The notes under the pieces are model-generated. The model saw nothing but the letters and a program-made list of their open reading frames with translations. It ran no database searches and was not told where the DNA came from. Position numbers and translations under genes: made by a program. A DNA stretch of 64,000 nt from Mycobacterium sp. ACS1612 (GTDB taxonomy: Bacteria; Actinomycetota; Actinomycetes; Mycobacteriales; Mycobacteriaceae). This document shows positions 9,886-17,865 of this stretch, piece by piece (position 1 is the stretch's first letter; the number at the start of each line of letters is the position of its first letter). The stretch lies in contig NZ_LZHZ01000071.1 in the NCBI RefSeq assembly GCF_001667505.1, positions 1 to 64,000 of the forward strand, written 5' to 3'.

Positions 9886-9929
9886 GGCCGCGAGCGGCGA
9901 CGGGGGGAACGTCGCTCGCGGCCTTTCTC
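9886..9929 (+). terminator. Intrinsic terminator
   Basis: GGCCGCGAGCG at 9886-9896 pairs perfectly with CGCTCGCGGCC at 9913-9923 and is followed by TTTCTCT. It lies eight bases after the stop of the upstream gene and before the convergent cysteine hydrolase end, so it may serve both directions, although the T-rich tail is only on the plus side. Confidence 0.75.
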
Positions 9930-9944
9930 TGTCGCCAGAAAGTC

Positions 9945-10565
9945 TCACGAGATCGCTTGCACGATCTCGCGCGTCGTCACCACCGCAGTTGCATAGTTCG
10001 GGATGTTCACGTCGAGTGCGGCGTGCATCTCCTCGTCGGAGTAGTCCGCTGTCGCGTCTCTGACCATCGTTACTTCGTAGCCGAATTCGGCGGCGAATCG
10101 GACGGTCGCCTCCACACAGGTGTGCGCGATCAACCCGATGACGATCAACTTGTGGATGCCGTGCTTCTTCAACAGCACATCGAGATCTGTGTTCGCGAAA
10201 CCGCTTGAACACCAATGCTCCTGGGCCACCACGTCGCCGGGATGCGGCTCGAACCCGGTGCGCAGTTCACCGCCCCAGGTGCCGTCCTCGAAAGTCCTTC
10301 GGTTCCACGCCGCCCGTTGAATCGGTGCGATGTACTTCCACGTCTCGTAATCGCCGGGACGATAGCGGTGGTGCAGTGCGTAGAACACCCGAATGCCCGC
10401 ACTCCGTGCCGTGTTGAGCACCTCCAACATGTTGGGCACACAACCGACGGCCTCCGCCACCGCCTTCAACCGATCCCATACCTTCCCGCCCTCGGCGATG
10501 AAGTCGTTGTAGGGATCGATCACCACCAGGCCGGTGATGTCGTTCTCGTAGGTCACCTCGGCCAT
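9945..10565 (-). CDS. Isochorismatase-like cysteine hydrolase
   Basis: 206 residues of the cysteine hydrolase (isochorismatase/nicotinamidase) fold. The catalytic aspartate is in VVIDPYNDF near the N terminus, and the nucleophile cysteine is in GLIAHTCVEATVRFA followed by the conserved FGYEVTMVRDA segment. The start at 10565 is preceded by GGGAG six bases upstream; an ATG ten codons earlier lacks such a site. The family hydrolyses amides, vinyl ethers or ureido groups, and the sequence alone does not tell which. The next gene is divergent and 66 bases away. Confidence 0.85.
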   Translation of the reverse strand: MAEVTYENDITGLVVIDPYNDFIAEGGKVWDRLKAVAEAVGCVPNMLEVLNTARSAGIRVFYALHHRYRPGDYETWKYIAPIQRAAWNRRTFEDGTWGGELRTGFEPHPGDVVAQEHWCSSGFANTDLDVLLKKHGIHKLIVIGLIAHTCVEATVRFAAEFGYEVTMVRDATADYSDEEMHAALDVNIPNYATAVVTTREIVQAIS

Positions 10566-10631
10566 TTGTTCTCCCGCGATCGGCGATGTCGGCAAATAAT
10601 GGTTCTACGCCATGACCGAACGGGAGGCAGC

Positions 10632-11042
10632 ATGAACGTCACGGCCGGGATCGCAGCAGCCGCGGTGCTCGCCGGAACCGCGGTCGGGTTCGCGGCGCCT
10701 GCGCAGGCCGAAGATTTCAGCGGAACGTTCGTCCCGAACGGACCGGGCATGTCCTCCACGTGGGTGGTCACGTCATGCGGCCCGGACTGCGCCCGTGTGT
10801 CGGACAGCAGCGGATGGTCGGCCGACGCCCACCGGTGGGGCGACGTGTGGCGCTTCGTGGTCGACCTTCCGGACGGCACGAAGTGCAACAACGACGGGGT
10901 GTTGCCGGGAACGGTCACCTTCAAAGTCGATGCGCCCCGGAACGACGGCACTTTCCTGACCACCGATCCCGCGGTGGGATGTCAGTGGGGTCTTGCCCCG
11001 GGCTACTCACAGCCCGTCTACTTCACCCTGACCAGGATCTGA
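10632..11042 (+). CDS. Small secreted mycobacterial protein
   Basis: 136 residues with a clear Sec signal peptide ending APAQA-ED. The mature part has four cysteines (two in CGPDC, two later), which suggests disulfide bonds outside the cell. ATG 10632 follows a GGGAGG site; the longer in-frame ORF runs through the reverse strand of the hydrolase and is spurious. It resembles in style the secreted protein at 19480-20004. The function is unknown. It is convergent with the next secreted protein, six bases apart. Confidence 0.82.
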   Translation: MNVTAGIAAAAVLAGTAVGFAAPAQAEDFSGTFVPNGPGMSSTWVVTSCGPDCARVSDSSGWSADAHRWGDVWRFVVDLPDGTKCNNDGVLPGTVTFKVDAPRNDGTFLTTDPAVGCQWGLAPGYSQPVYFTLTRI

Positions 11043-11048
11043 TCTGGC

Positions 11049-11384
11049 TCAGAAGCCGATCCCGACACCGAAGCCGCCCCAGTAGTCGTCGTTCGGATTC
11101 GGGCACGAAACGTCGACGTAGACCACCGCCCATGTGTTCTCGGCAGGCGGGCTGTGGTTCGGATTGTGGATCGCGGTGACCTTGCAGCGGTCCAGCGGGA
11201 CCGAAGGGGTGCCGCTGACCCAGTTGATCTGAACGTCGTAACCCTGCGCCTGAAGGTCGTCGACGGTGGCGCTGGCGTCTTCAGCACCTGCGACCGGCCA
11301 TACCGGTTCCGCATTCGCGACGGGCGCAGCGCTGCCTGCCGCGAGCGCGAGCCCGGCTGCGAACATGCCGACCCTGATTGCCAT
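11049..11384 (-). CDS. Small secreted protein
   Basis: 111 residues beginning MAIRVGMFAAG with a signal peptide cleaved after a VANAEP-type site. The mature protein contains two cysteines and a C terminus rich in glycine and aromatic residues (YWGGFGVGIGF). ATG 11384 is preceded by GGGAGG at seven bases, which decides the start over longer ORF versions. I do not recognise a named family; small two-cysteine exported proteins of this kind are common in mycobacteria. The neighbouring genes on both sides also encode exported proteins. Confidence 0.8.
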   Translation of the reverse strand: MAIRVGMFAAGLALAAGSAAPVANAEPVWPVAGAEDASATVDDLQAQGYDVQINWVSGTPSVPLDRCKVTAIHNPNHSPPAENTWAVVYVDVSCPNPNDDYWGGFGVGIGF

Positions 11385-11530
11385 GGCGGTCCTCCCGGTT
11401 TCCATGATGAACCGGGAGCTGTAACAGTTCCGGTGAACCGACGATGAACTAGCAGAGTCGTAGCAACTGCTGGACCAGGCCCAGCGTTGGGGGGAGTCGG
11501 CTGCGCATCGTTGAAGGAGTCGATGCACAG

Positions 11531-13252
11531 ATGAGTGCACCGCTTGAAATCTGCGCTAAGCGAGGGGTTGTCGCCGTTCTGGCGTCGGGGATGGTGATCT
11601 CGCTCACCGCGCTCACTGGGGGAATCGCACCGGCATTCGCCAAGCCGGGCAACGATCAGATGGTCACCACCACCGCGCCGGCTCCGCAGCCGAAGGCGCC
11701 CGTCGTCGAAGAGGCGGAACCGCCTGCTCGGCAGGCACCACAGAAGGCGCCGGAGGTAGTTCCTGCGGCGCCGAGCGTCGAGGCGCCTGCGCCGCAGCGG
11801 ACCCAGCAGGCAGTCGAACCAGTCGCGCCGGTCGAACCAGACGCGCCGGTCGAGCCGGTCGAGCCTGTGGCGCCGCCGGTAACGCAGACGACGTCCGCGC
11901 CGGTGGTCACCGCCGTCGAGCCTGCCTCGCCGACGAGGGCGGCGCCACCTGCATCGAAGGTCGAATCGCCGGCTCCGCGTGCTGTCACACCGCCGTCCTC
12001 GGAGGAGTCGCAGGAGCCCCAGGAGCCGCAAAAGCAGCGGGAGTCGCAGGAGCCGTCCACGGCAGCGTCGACGGAGGCTTCGAGAGAAGTCTCACCTGCG
12101 CCCGCCGTGATCAGCCCTGCGCCAGCGCTGGTGGCCCCGAGTTCAGCGATGGATGACGTGCCGACCAGCGCTTCGGTAGCCCCGAGCACCGAGGGCAAGA
12201 GCCCCGAGGGCAAGAGCACCGAGCGCAAGAGCGGCGAGCCGGAGGCGGGCGCCGCGGTGAAGAGCGGTGAACCCACCGTCTCGGTCACCCAGGCCGCCAA
12301 GGTCATCGAGACGGCCGAGCCTGCGACGCTGGATGCGCCGAAGGCCGACGTCGAGCTGGCCCGCAACGCCAAACCCATTGAGGTCAAAGCGGATCCGGCG
12401 CCGAAACAGGACGTCGACGAGATGGCGAAGTCGATCGGCCTCGACCTCGGTGTGAAGGGACCCTCGGGCGTCGAGGCGAGCGCCAACGCCAAGGTCGACA
12501 GGAGACTGGCCAGCAGCCGGGTCTTCGATCGTCCGATCCGGCAGTGGCGCCCGGACTGGGTGCAGTACGACGAGTACTACCGGCCGATCATCGTCAACCC
12601 GTATCACGAGCGGGTGCGGATCGTGTACGTCTACCAGAACGTGCCCCGCATCGTGTGGATCCCGCCGCTCGCGCGGGCCGTGCTCGAGGTGGCCCAGTTC
12701 GCGGCGTACAGCTTCACCGCTGTCGTCGACACCGCAGCCAACATCGTCAACGCCGCGGTGAACACCGCATTGAACGTCGCTGTCGGCACGTTCTTCGGCG
12801 GCGGCTACATCCCGGCGGTCGGGCTTCCGCTGCCGCCGCCTCCGCCGCCGGTGCTGCGTTACGACAACGTCCCGGTGTTCGTGAACTATTCGAACGCCAG
12901 GTATGAACCGTTCCGGGTGCGGCGCGTCATCGACGTCGGCGACGATCCGCAATTCGGCGAGCGCAAGGTGCTGCTCGACGGCGCGACCCCGGCATGGGGC
13001 GTCTGGACGCAGACCTCTACGGGGGAGCGGCAATTCGAGGTTCACCGGACCCAGCAGTTCCCGGGTCTCGATGCTCCGCAGGAAGCCCCGCTGCCGGGCG
13101 ACTACCAGCTCAGGCTGGCGTCGGACGAGTCGCCGTCTGGCATGACCGGCCGGGACATCTTCCTGTACGCCGCTGCCGGGGTGACCGTGGCGCTCGGCTT
13201 CGGCGCCATCGGCCTGGCGCTGTTCCTGGGCCGCCGCCGGCCACAGCACTGA
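11531..13252 (+). CDS. Exported proline/alanine-rich protein with C-terminal membrane anchor
   Basis: 573 residues. An N-terminal signal peptide ends near APAFAKPG. Residues ~45-300 are low-complexity Pro/Ala/Val/Glu-rich sequence with short repeats (PVEP, APVEP, SPEGK). A more ordered domain with many Tyr, Arg and Val residues occupies ~310-460, and includes a glycine/proline stretch LPLPPPPPPV. Near the C terminus is one hydrophobic segment (DIFLYAAAGVTVALGFGAIG) followed by GRRR, a typical stop-transfer anchor. The protein is probably a surface-exposed cell-wall protein tethered in the membrane. No catalytic motif is visible. A strong bidirectional terminator follows. Confidence 0.82.
   Translation: MSAPLEICAKRGVVAVLASGMVISLTALTGGIAPAFAKPGNDQMVTTTAPAPQPKAPVVEEAEPPARQAPQKAPEVVPAAPSVEAPAPQRTQQAVEPVAPVEPDAPVEPVEPVAPPVTQTTSAPVVTAVEPASPTRAAPPASKVESPAPRAVTPPSSEESQEPQEPQKQRESQEPSTAASTEASREVSPAPAVISPAPALVAPSSAMDDVPTSASVAPSTEGKSPEGKSTERKSGEPEAGAAVKSGEPTVSVTQAAKVIETAEPATLDAPKADVELARNAKPIEVKADPAPKQDVDEMAKSIGLDLGVKGPSGVEASANAKVDRRLASSRVFDRPIRQWRPDWVQYDEYYRPIIVNPYHERVRIVYVYQNVPRIVWIPPLARAVLEVAQFAAYSFTAVVDTAANIVNAAVNTALNVAVGTFFGGGYIPAVGLPLPPPPPPVLRYDNVPVFVNYSNARYEPFRVRRVIDVGDDPQFGERKVLLDGATPAWGVWTQTSTGERQFEVHRTQQFPGLDAPQEAPLPGDYQLRLASDESPSGMTGRDIFLYAAAGVTVALGFGAIGLALFLGRRRPQH
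12185..12229 (+). repeat. In-frame 15-bp tandem repeat, three copies
   Basis: Three consecutive 15-base units encode STEGK, SPEGK and STERK within the low-complexity stalk of the exported protein. A related degenerate repeat encoding PVEP-like units lies around 11817-11875. Such repeats are prone to copy-number change. Confidence 0.7.
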
Positions 13253-13265
13253 GTCCGCACAACGA

Positions 13266-13296
13266 AAGAGGGGCACCCGAAATGGGTGCCCCTCTT
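13266..13296. terminator. Bidirectional intrinsic terminator
   Basis: A perfect 13-bp stem, AAGAGGGGCACCC at 13266-13278 with its complement at 13284-13296, closes a GAAAT loop. It lies exactly between the ends of two convergent genes (plus gene ending 13252, minus gene ending 13309), with A and T residues at the stem base on both sides, so it should work in both directions. Confidence 0.88.
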
Positions 13297-13308
13297 CGTA
13301 TGTCAGTG

Positions 13309-13479
13309 TCAGTGGCTCTGGTGCACGCTCGTGTCGACGTGCGGCACGCTCACTTGCGGTTGAGTGATGTTGTTGACCCAACCGTTGTGGCCGATGTCGG
13401 CCTGGGCCGGACCGGCCAGCCCGAGCACTGCAGCAGCCAGACCGCTGGCGATCATGGTGGCAAACCCGAACTTCTTCAT
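13309..13479 (-). CDS. 56-residue secreted peptide
   Basis: A short gene found by reading the reverse strand. It begins MKKFGFATMIASG, has a complete signal peptide cleaved after AGPAQA-DI, and leaves a mature peptide of about 28 residues starting DIGHNGWVNN, with histidines at the C terminus (HVDTSVHQSH). The start codon is preceded by AAGGACGAGAAA, a good ribosome binding site. It is bounded by the terminator at 13266-13296 on one side and by a Crp-like palindrome upstream. The histidine-rich tail could bind metal, but this is speculation. Confidence 0.78.
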   Translation of the reverse strand: MKKFGFATMIASGLAAAVLGLAGPAQADIGHNGWVNNITQPQVSVPHVDTSVHQSH

Positions 13480-13611
13480 TTTCTCGTCCTTTTTCGATGC
13501 CTTCGCCGGGAGGTTGTTCTCACCGGTCTGATTGCTTGAACAGCGAGGTCAAGGGTTTAATTCCGCTGGCAGTAATTGACCGGCGGTTGGCAGGAATCGA
13601 CCGCTCGAGGT

Positions 13612-13627
13612 GGTGACGGCCGTCACA
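13612..13627. promoter_or_regulatory. Crp-like palindromic site
   Basis: GGTGACGGCCGTCACA matches the Crp consensus TGTGA-N6-TCACA at nine of ten positions and contains a perfect 14-base palindrome. It lies 133 bases upstream of the 56-residue secreted peptide gene and just beyond the end of the SDR gene. A Crp homologue is encoded in this window at 46633-47421. Confidence 0.55.
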
Positions 13628-13653
13628 GCAAACACGCGAAGTGCGCCAAACCG

Positions 13654-14394
13654 CTAGCCGGCGCCCTTGCCGTTGTCGACGCGATACACCGCGCCGTGGA
13701 TGGCCGCGGCGTCGTCACTGGCCAGGAACGCGATCGTCTTGGCGACATCGACGGTTTCCATGAAGCCGCGGGGAGAGGCGATGCGCAGAATCAGGTTCCA
13801 GTCGGCGTTTTCCGGTGCCTGGAACTCCGTGGACTGTGCGGTCGGCATGCCGCCCGGGCACACCGCGTTGACACGCAACTTCTCCTTGGTGAACTCGACC
13901 GCGAGTGCGCGGGTCAGCCCGATCAGTCCGTGCTTGGCAGAGCAGTAGCCCGCCGAATACACCTCACCCTCGACGCCCGCGATCGACGACACGTTGACGA
14001 TGTTGCCGCCCGTCTCCAGCAGGTGCGGAAGCGCGGCCCGGCACAGGTAGAAAGGTCCGTTCAGGTTCACCGCGAGGTCGCGATCCCACTCCTCGTCGGT
14101 CATGGTCGGCGTGTGCCGCATCTGATGAAAGCCGGCGATGTTGGCCAGGACGTCGAGCCTGCCGAATTGGGCGACGCAATCCGCGACCGCCTGCCTGCAC
14201 GCGGCGGGGTCGGCGATGTCCACCGACGAGTACTTGCCGCCCGGCACCTGTTGGAACACCGTCGCCATCCGGTCGGCGGCGCGCGCGATACCGAACACCG
14301 ACGCGCCGCGTTCGGCGAACAGTTGTGCGGTCACTGCACCCAGGCCCGCCGAGGCTCCGGTGACCAACGCGACCTTGCCGTCCAGTTGTGTCAT
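13654..14394 (-). CDS. Short-chain dehydrogenase/reductase
   Basis: 246 residues, the classical SDR length. It has the cofactor motif TGASAGLG near residue 13, the NIAG motif, an active-site serine in NVSSIAG and the YCSAK catalytic Tyr-Lys pair. The family oxidises alcohols or reduces ketones using NAD(P)H. The C terminus carries a DNGKGAG ending. It is transcribed in the same direction as the peptide ABC operon just upstream (29 bases between), so it may be read from that operon. The substrate is unknown. Confidence 0.9.
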   Translation of the reverse strand: MTQLDGKVALVTGASAGLGAVTAQLFAERGASVFGIARAADRMATVFQQVPGGKYSSVDIADPAACRQAVADCVAQFGRLDVLANIAGFHQMRHTPTMTDEEWDRDLAVNLNGPFYLCRAALPHLLETGGNIVNVSSIAGVEGEVYSAGYCSAKHGLIGLTRALAVEFTKEKLRVNAVCPGGMPTAQSTEFQAPENADWNLILRIASPRGFMETVDVAKTIAFLASDDAAAIHGAVYRVDNGKGAG

Positions 14395-14423
14395 GGCACG
14401 ACCCTCTCACGAAGGCCGCGGGG

Positions 14424-16031
14424 TCAGACGGCGGCGCGCGGTCGCGCGGGCGGGACCGCGGCCAACAGCGCGCGGGTGTACTCATCCTTGGGATCGGCGA
14501 ACAGTTGCGCAGCAGGCCGGTACTCCACGGCCTCCCCGTTGCGCATCACCAACACGTCGTGGCTCATCTGCTGGATGACAGCCAGATCGTGGCCGATGAA
14601 CAGATACGTCAGCCCGAGTTCCTCCTGCAGGCGGGTGAGCAGGTCGAGGATGTGGGCCTGCACCGAAACGTCCAGCGAGGCAGTCGCTTCGTCGAGGATC
14701 AACAGTTCCGGCTCCGCCGCCAGCGCACGGGCGATGCTCACCCGTTGCCGCTGCCCGCCCGACAATTCGTGCGGATAACGCGAAGCGAACGCGGTTGGCA
14801 GGCCGACCAATTCGATCAGCTGCGCGACCCTGTCCCGCCGGGCGGCCGTGGCTGTCGCGATTCGGTGTACCCGCAGCGGTTCCTCGATCGCGTTCTGCAC
14901 ACGCATCCGCGGGTTCAGCGACGAGAACGGATCCTGGAACACCAGCCCGATCTTGCGCCGCAACGTCTTCTGCTGCTTGCCGCGCGCACCGAACACCTCG
15001 ACGCCGTCCAACTGCGCGCTGCCACCGCTCGGTTGGACGAGCCCCGTCATCGCGGCCGCGACCGTGGACTTGCCCGAACCCGACTCGCCGACCAGACCCA
15101 GCGTCGTGCCGCGCCGCACCTCGAACGACAGGTGCTTGACCGCATGCACGGTCGACCTGCCGACCGGTGTGGTCACCGGGAATCGCACGTCGACCCCTTC
15201 GACCCTCAGCAGCGCCGGTGCGTCGTCCGGCGCGGGCGCAGGCTCGGCGGCGCCGACCAGCGGGCGGGCGTGCAGGAGTTCACGAGTGTAGTCGTGCCGC
15301 GGTCGGTCGAAAACATCGAGAATCGGCGCCTGCTCGACGATTTCGCCGTCGCGTAGCACCGTCACGTCGTCGGCGACCTGACCGATCACGCCGAGGTCGT
15401 GGCTGATCCACACCACCGCGGTGCCGAAATCGCGCTGCAGATCGCGCACCAACTCGACGATCTGCGCCTGCGTCGTCACATCCAGCGACGTGGTCGGCTC
15501 GTCGGCGATCAACAGTTCAGGATCGCACGCCAACGCGATGGCGACCATCACGCGCTGTCGCTGACCACCGGACAGTTGATGCGGGTACGCGTGCAGACGG
15601 GTCTGCGGATCCGGCAGGCCGACCGCCTCGAGCAGTTCCGACGCCCGGTTCTGCGCTTGCCGCCGTGTCATCTTGCGGTGTGTCTCGAGCGATTCTGTGA
15701 TCTGGCGGTCCAATGTCAGCAACGGATTCAGCGACGTGCCAGGGTCTTGGAACACGAATCCGATCCGGCCGCCGTGCACGCTGCGCAGTAACCGCGCCGA
15801 CGCGCCGACCAACTCCGTCTCGCCTGCCAGCTTGCTGCTGCCCTCGACCACCGCACCGGGGGTGTCGAGCAGGCCGGTCGCGGCGAGCGCGGTCATCGTC
15901 TTGCCCGAACCCGATTCGCCGACGATGCCCAGCGTCTGCTCGCGCTGCACCTCGAAGCCGACGCCGCGGACCACCCGGCGGTCGCCAATGCGCACCCGCA
16001 GATCGCGCACGCTCAGCACCGGATCAGTCAC
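14424..16031 (-). CDS. Peptide ABC importer, fused double ATPase (DppD-DppF type)
   Basis: 535 residues made of two complete ATPase domains. The first has GESGSGKT near residue 38, LSGGQRQR and LLIADEPTTSLD; the second has GESGSGKS near residue 315, LSGGQRQR and LLILDEATASLD, where the usual proline after the Walker B glutamate is alanine. A short loop between the domains ends the first with the oligopeptide-ABC C-terminal extension. The GTG start overlaps the permease stop by four bases (GTGA), indicating coupling. It powers the importer formed with the next three genes. Confidence 0.92.
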   Translation of the reverse strand: MTDPVLSVRDLRVRIGDRRVVRGVGFEVQREQTLGIVGESGSGKTMTALAATGLLDTPGAVVEGSSKLAGETELVGASARLLRSVHGGRIGFVFQDPGTSLNPLLTLDRQITESLETHRKMTRRQAQNRASELLEAVGLPDPQTRLHAYPHQLSGGQRQRVMVAIALACDPELLIADEPTTSLDVTTQAQIVELVRDLQRDFGTAVVWISHDLGVIGQVADDVTVLRDGEIVEQAPILDVFDRPRHDYTRELLHARPLVGAAEPAPAPDDAPALLRVEGVDVRFPVTTPVGRSTVHAVKHLSFEVRRGTTLGLVGESGSGKSTVAAAMTGLVQPSGGSAQLDGVEVFGARGKQQKTLRRKIGLVFQDPFSSLNPRMRVQNAIEEPLRVHRIATATAARRDRVAQLIELVGLPTAFASRYPHELSGGQRQRVSIARALAAEPELLILDEATASLDVSVQAHILDLLTRLQEELGLTYLFIGHDLAVIQQMSHDVLVMRNGEAVEYRPAAQLFADPKDEYTRALLAAVPPARPRAAV

Positions 16032-16900
16032 TGCTTGCCTCTCATTTCGATCATGCTGCGCTGCTTGGGATCCAGTACGTCCCGCAACCCGTCACCGACC
16101 AGGTTGAACGCCAGCACGATCACGAAGATCGCGGCGCCGGGGAACACCGCCATCCACCACGCCATCGTCACGAACCCCTGCGAGTCGAAGATCATCCGGC
16201 CCAGCGACGGTTGCGGCGGCTGGATGCCAAGGCCGAGGAACGACAGCGCAGCCTCCGACAGAATCGCGAAGGCCAGCGACAGCGAGGTCTGCACGATCAG
16301 CGGTCCTGCAATGTTCGGAATGACATGGCGGCCAAGGATGTACAGACTTCCGGTGCCCATCGCCCGAGACATCTGAACATACGGTTCGACGCGCACGCCG
16401 AGCGTGCTCGCGCGCGCCACCCGCGCGAAGATCGGCGTGTAGACGATGCCGATCGCCAGTATCGTCGTCGTGGTGCCAGGCCCGAGAATCGCGACGACGG
16501 CCAGCGCCAGCAGCAGGACCGGAAAAGCGAACATCACGTCGACGACCCGCATGAACACGGTGTCCACCCAGCCGCCCCGGTAGCCTGCGATGACGCCGAC
16601 CGTGACGCCGACGACGACAGCGAACGCCACACTGACCACGGCCACCCGCATGGACGCCTGAATCGCCACCAGCACTCTGGACAACACGTCGCGGCCCAAT
16701 TCGTCGGTGCCGAACCAATGTTGACCGCTCGGTGGCTGCAGCGCATTGGGGACGTCGACGTCGTTGACGCCGAACGGGACGATCCAATCGGCTGCCACCG
16801 CCACGAACATGACGACGGCGAGCACCGCCGCGCTGACGACGGTGACGGGGTTGCGCAACAACAGTCGCCACGATGCGACGCGTGAGGTAGCTGTCGTCAT
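16028..16900 (-). CDS. Peptide ABC importer permease (DppC type)
   Basis: 290 residues with six hydrophobic segments, starting with a conserved N-terminal helix and the family motif FGTDELGRDVLSR, then the EAA loop region ASTLGVRVEPYVQMSRAMG and ALSFLGLGIQPPQPSLGRM. The ATG at 16900 gives the usual length; the very long in-frame ORF upstream is the antisense frame of the neighbouring permease. It overlaps its neighbours on both sides by four bases. It forms the channel heterodimer with the next permease. Confidence 0.92.
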   Translation of the reverse strand: MTTATSRVASWRLLLRNPVTVVSAAVLAVVMFVAVAADWIVPFGVNDVDVPNALQPPSGQHWFGTDELGRDVLSRVLVAIQASMRVAVVSVAFAVVVGVTVGVIAGYRGGWVDTVFMRVVDVMFAFPVLLLALAVVAILGPGTTTTILAIGIVYTPIFARVARASTLGVRVEPYVQMSRAMGTGSLYILGRHVIPNIAGPLIVQTSLSLAFAILSEAALSFLGLGIQPPQPSLGRMIFDSQGFVTMAWWMAVFPGAAIFVIVLAFNLVGDGLRDVLDPKQRSMIEMRGKQ

Positions 16901-17865
16901 GCCAACCGGATCCTCGGATCGACCACCGCGTAGAGCATGTCCACCACGAGGTTGATGAGCAGGAACAGCGCGGCGATCAACAGCACCGCGCCCTGAATCA
17001 CCGGATAGTCGCGGGCCGCGACGGCGTTGTACACCAACCGGCCCAGACCCGGCCAGGCGAACACCACCTCGACCACGATCACGCCGCCGAGGATCGTCGC
17101 AAGCTGAATTCCGGTGATCGTCAACACCGGAACGAGCGCGTTGCGCACGGTGTGCCGCAGCGTCACCACCCGCGGCGGCAATCCCTTCGACCTGGCGGTG
17201 CGCACGTAGCCCATCGACGCGACCTCGAGCACCGCGGATCGCACGTACCGTGTCATGATCGCCGCAGCCACCAAACCGACTGTCAGCCCCGGCAATACGA
17301 TGTGGCGCAGCCAGCCGGCCGGGTCGTCGAACAGCGGTCGGTAGCCCGACGTCGGCAGCCAACCCAACGTCGTCGCGAACAGCGCGATGAGCAGGATGCC
17401 AAGCCAGAAGTCCGGGATGGACACGCCGAACTGGCTCGTGACGCGAACGATCGCGTCGGACACCCGGCCCTCGCGCAACGCAGACCAGATGCCGGCGGGC
17501 AGCGCGATGGCCAATGCGATCACGATGCCTACGAGGCCCAGCGATACGGTCGCGGGCAACCGTTCCAGCAGAGTGACGGTGACAGGGTCGCCGTTGCGGA
17601 AGCTGACGCCGAGGTCGCCGGTGAGAGCCGAACCGATGTAGCTGAAGAACTGCTCGACGATCGGGCGGTCCAGCCCGCTCGCCGACCGCAACGCGTTGTA
17701 TGCCTCCGGGGTGTAGCGCGTGCCGAGCGCGATGCGGACCGGATCGCCGGGCACCAGATGGACGAGTGCGAACACCACCACGAGCACCCCCAGCAGGACC
17801 ACGGCGGAGTACATCAGTCGTCGGGCAATGAAGCGGGTGACCGGGTGGGAGAGGACGTTTCTCAC
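16897..17865 (-). CDS. Peptide ABC importer permease (DppB type)
   Basis: 322 residues starting MRNVLSHPVTRFIARRL, with an N-terminal helix, the family motif HLVPGDPVRIALG and a C-terminal DPRIRLA ending typical of DppB/OppB proteins. The EAA-loop region TARSKGLPPRVVTLRH is present. GTG 17865 overlaps the stop of the substrate-binding protein (GTGA), which fixes the start. Together with the DppC-type subunit it makes the transmembrane path for peptides, nickel or similar solutes. Confidence 0.92.
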   Translation of the reverse strand: MRNVLSHPVTRFIARRLMYSAVVLLGVLVVVFALVHLVPGDPVRIALGTRYTPEAYNALRSASGLDRPIVEQFFSYIGSALTGDLGVSFRNGDPVTVTLLERLPATVSLGLVGIVIALAIALPAGIWSALREGRVSDAIVRVTSQFGVSIPDFWLGILLIALFATTLGWLPTSGYRPLFDDPAGWLRHIVLPGLTVGLVAAAIMTRYVRSAVLEVASMGYVRTARSKGLPPRVVTLRHTVRNALVPVLTITGIQLATILGGVIVVEVVFAWPGLGRLVYNAVAARDYPVIQGAVLLIAALFLLINLVVDMLYAVVDPRIRLA

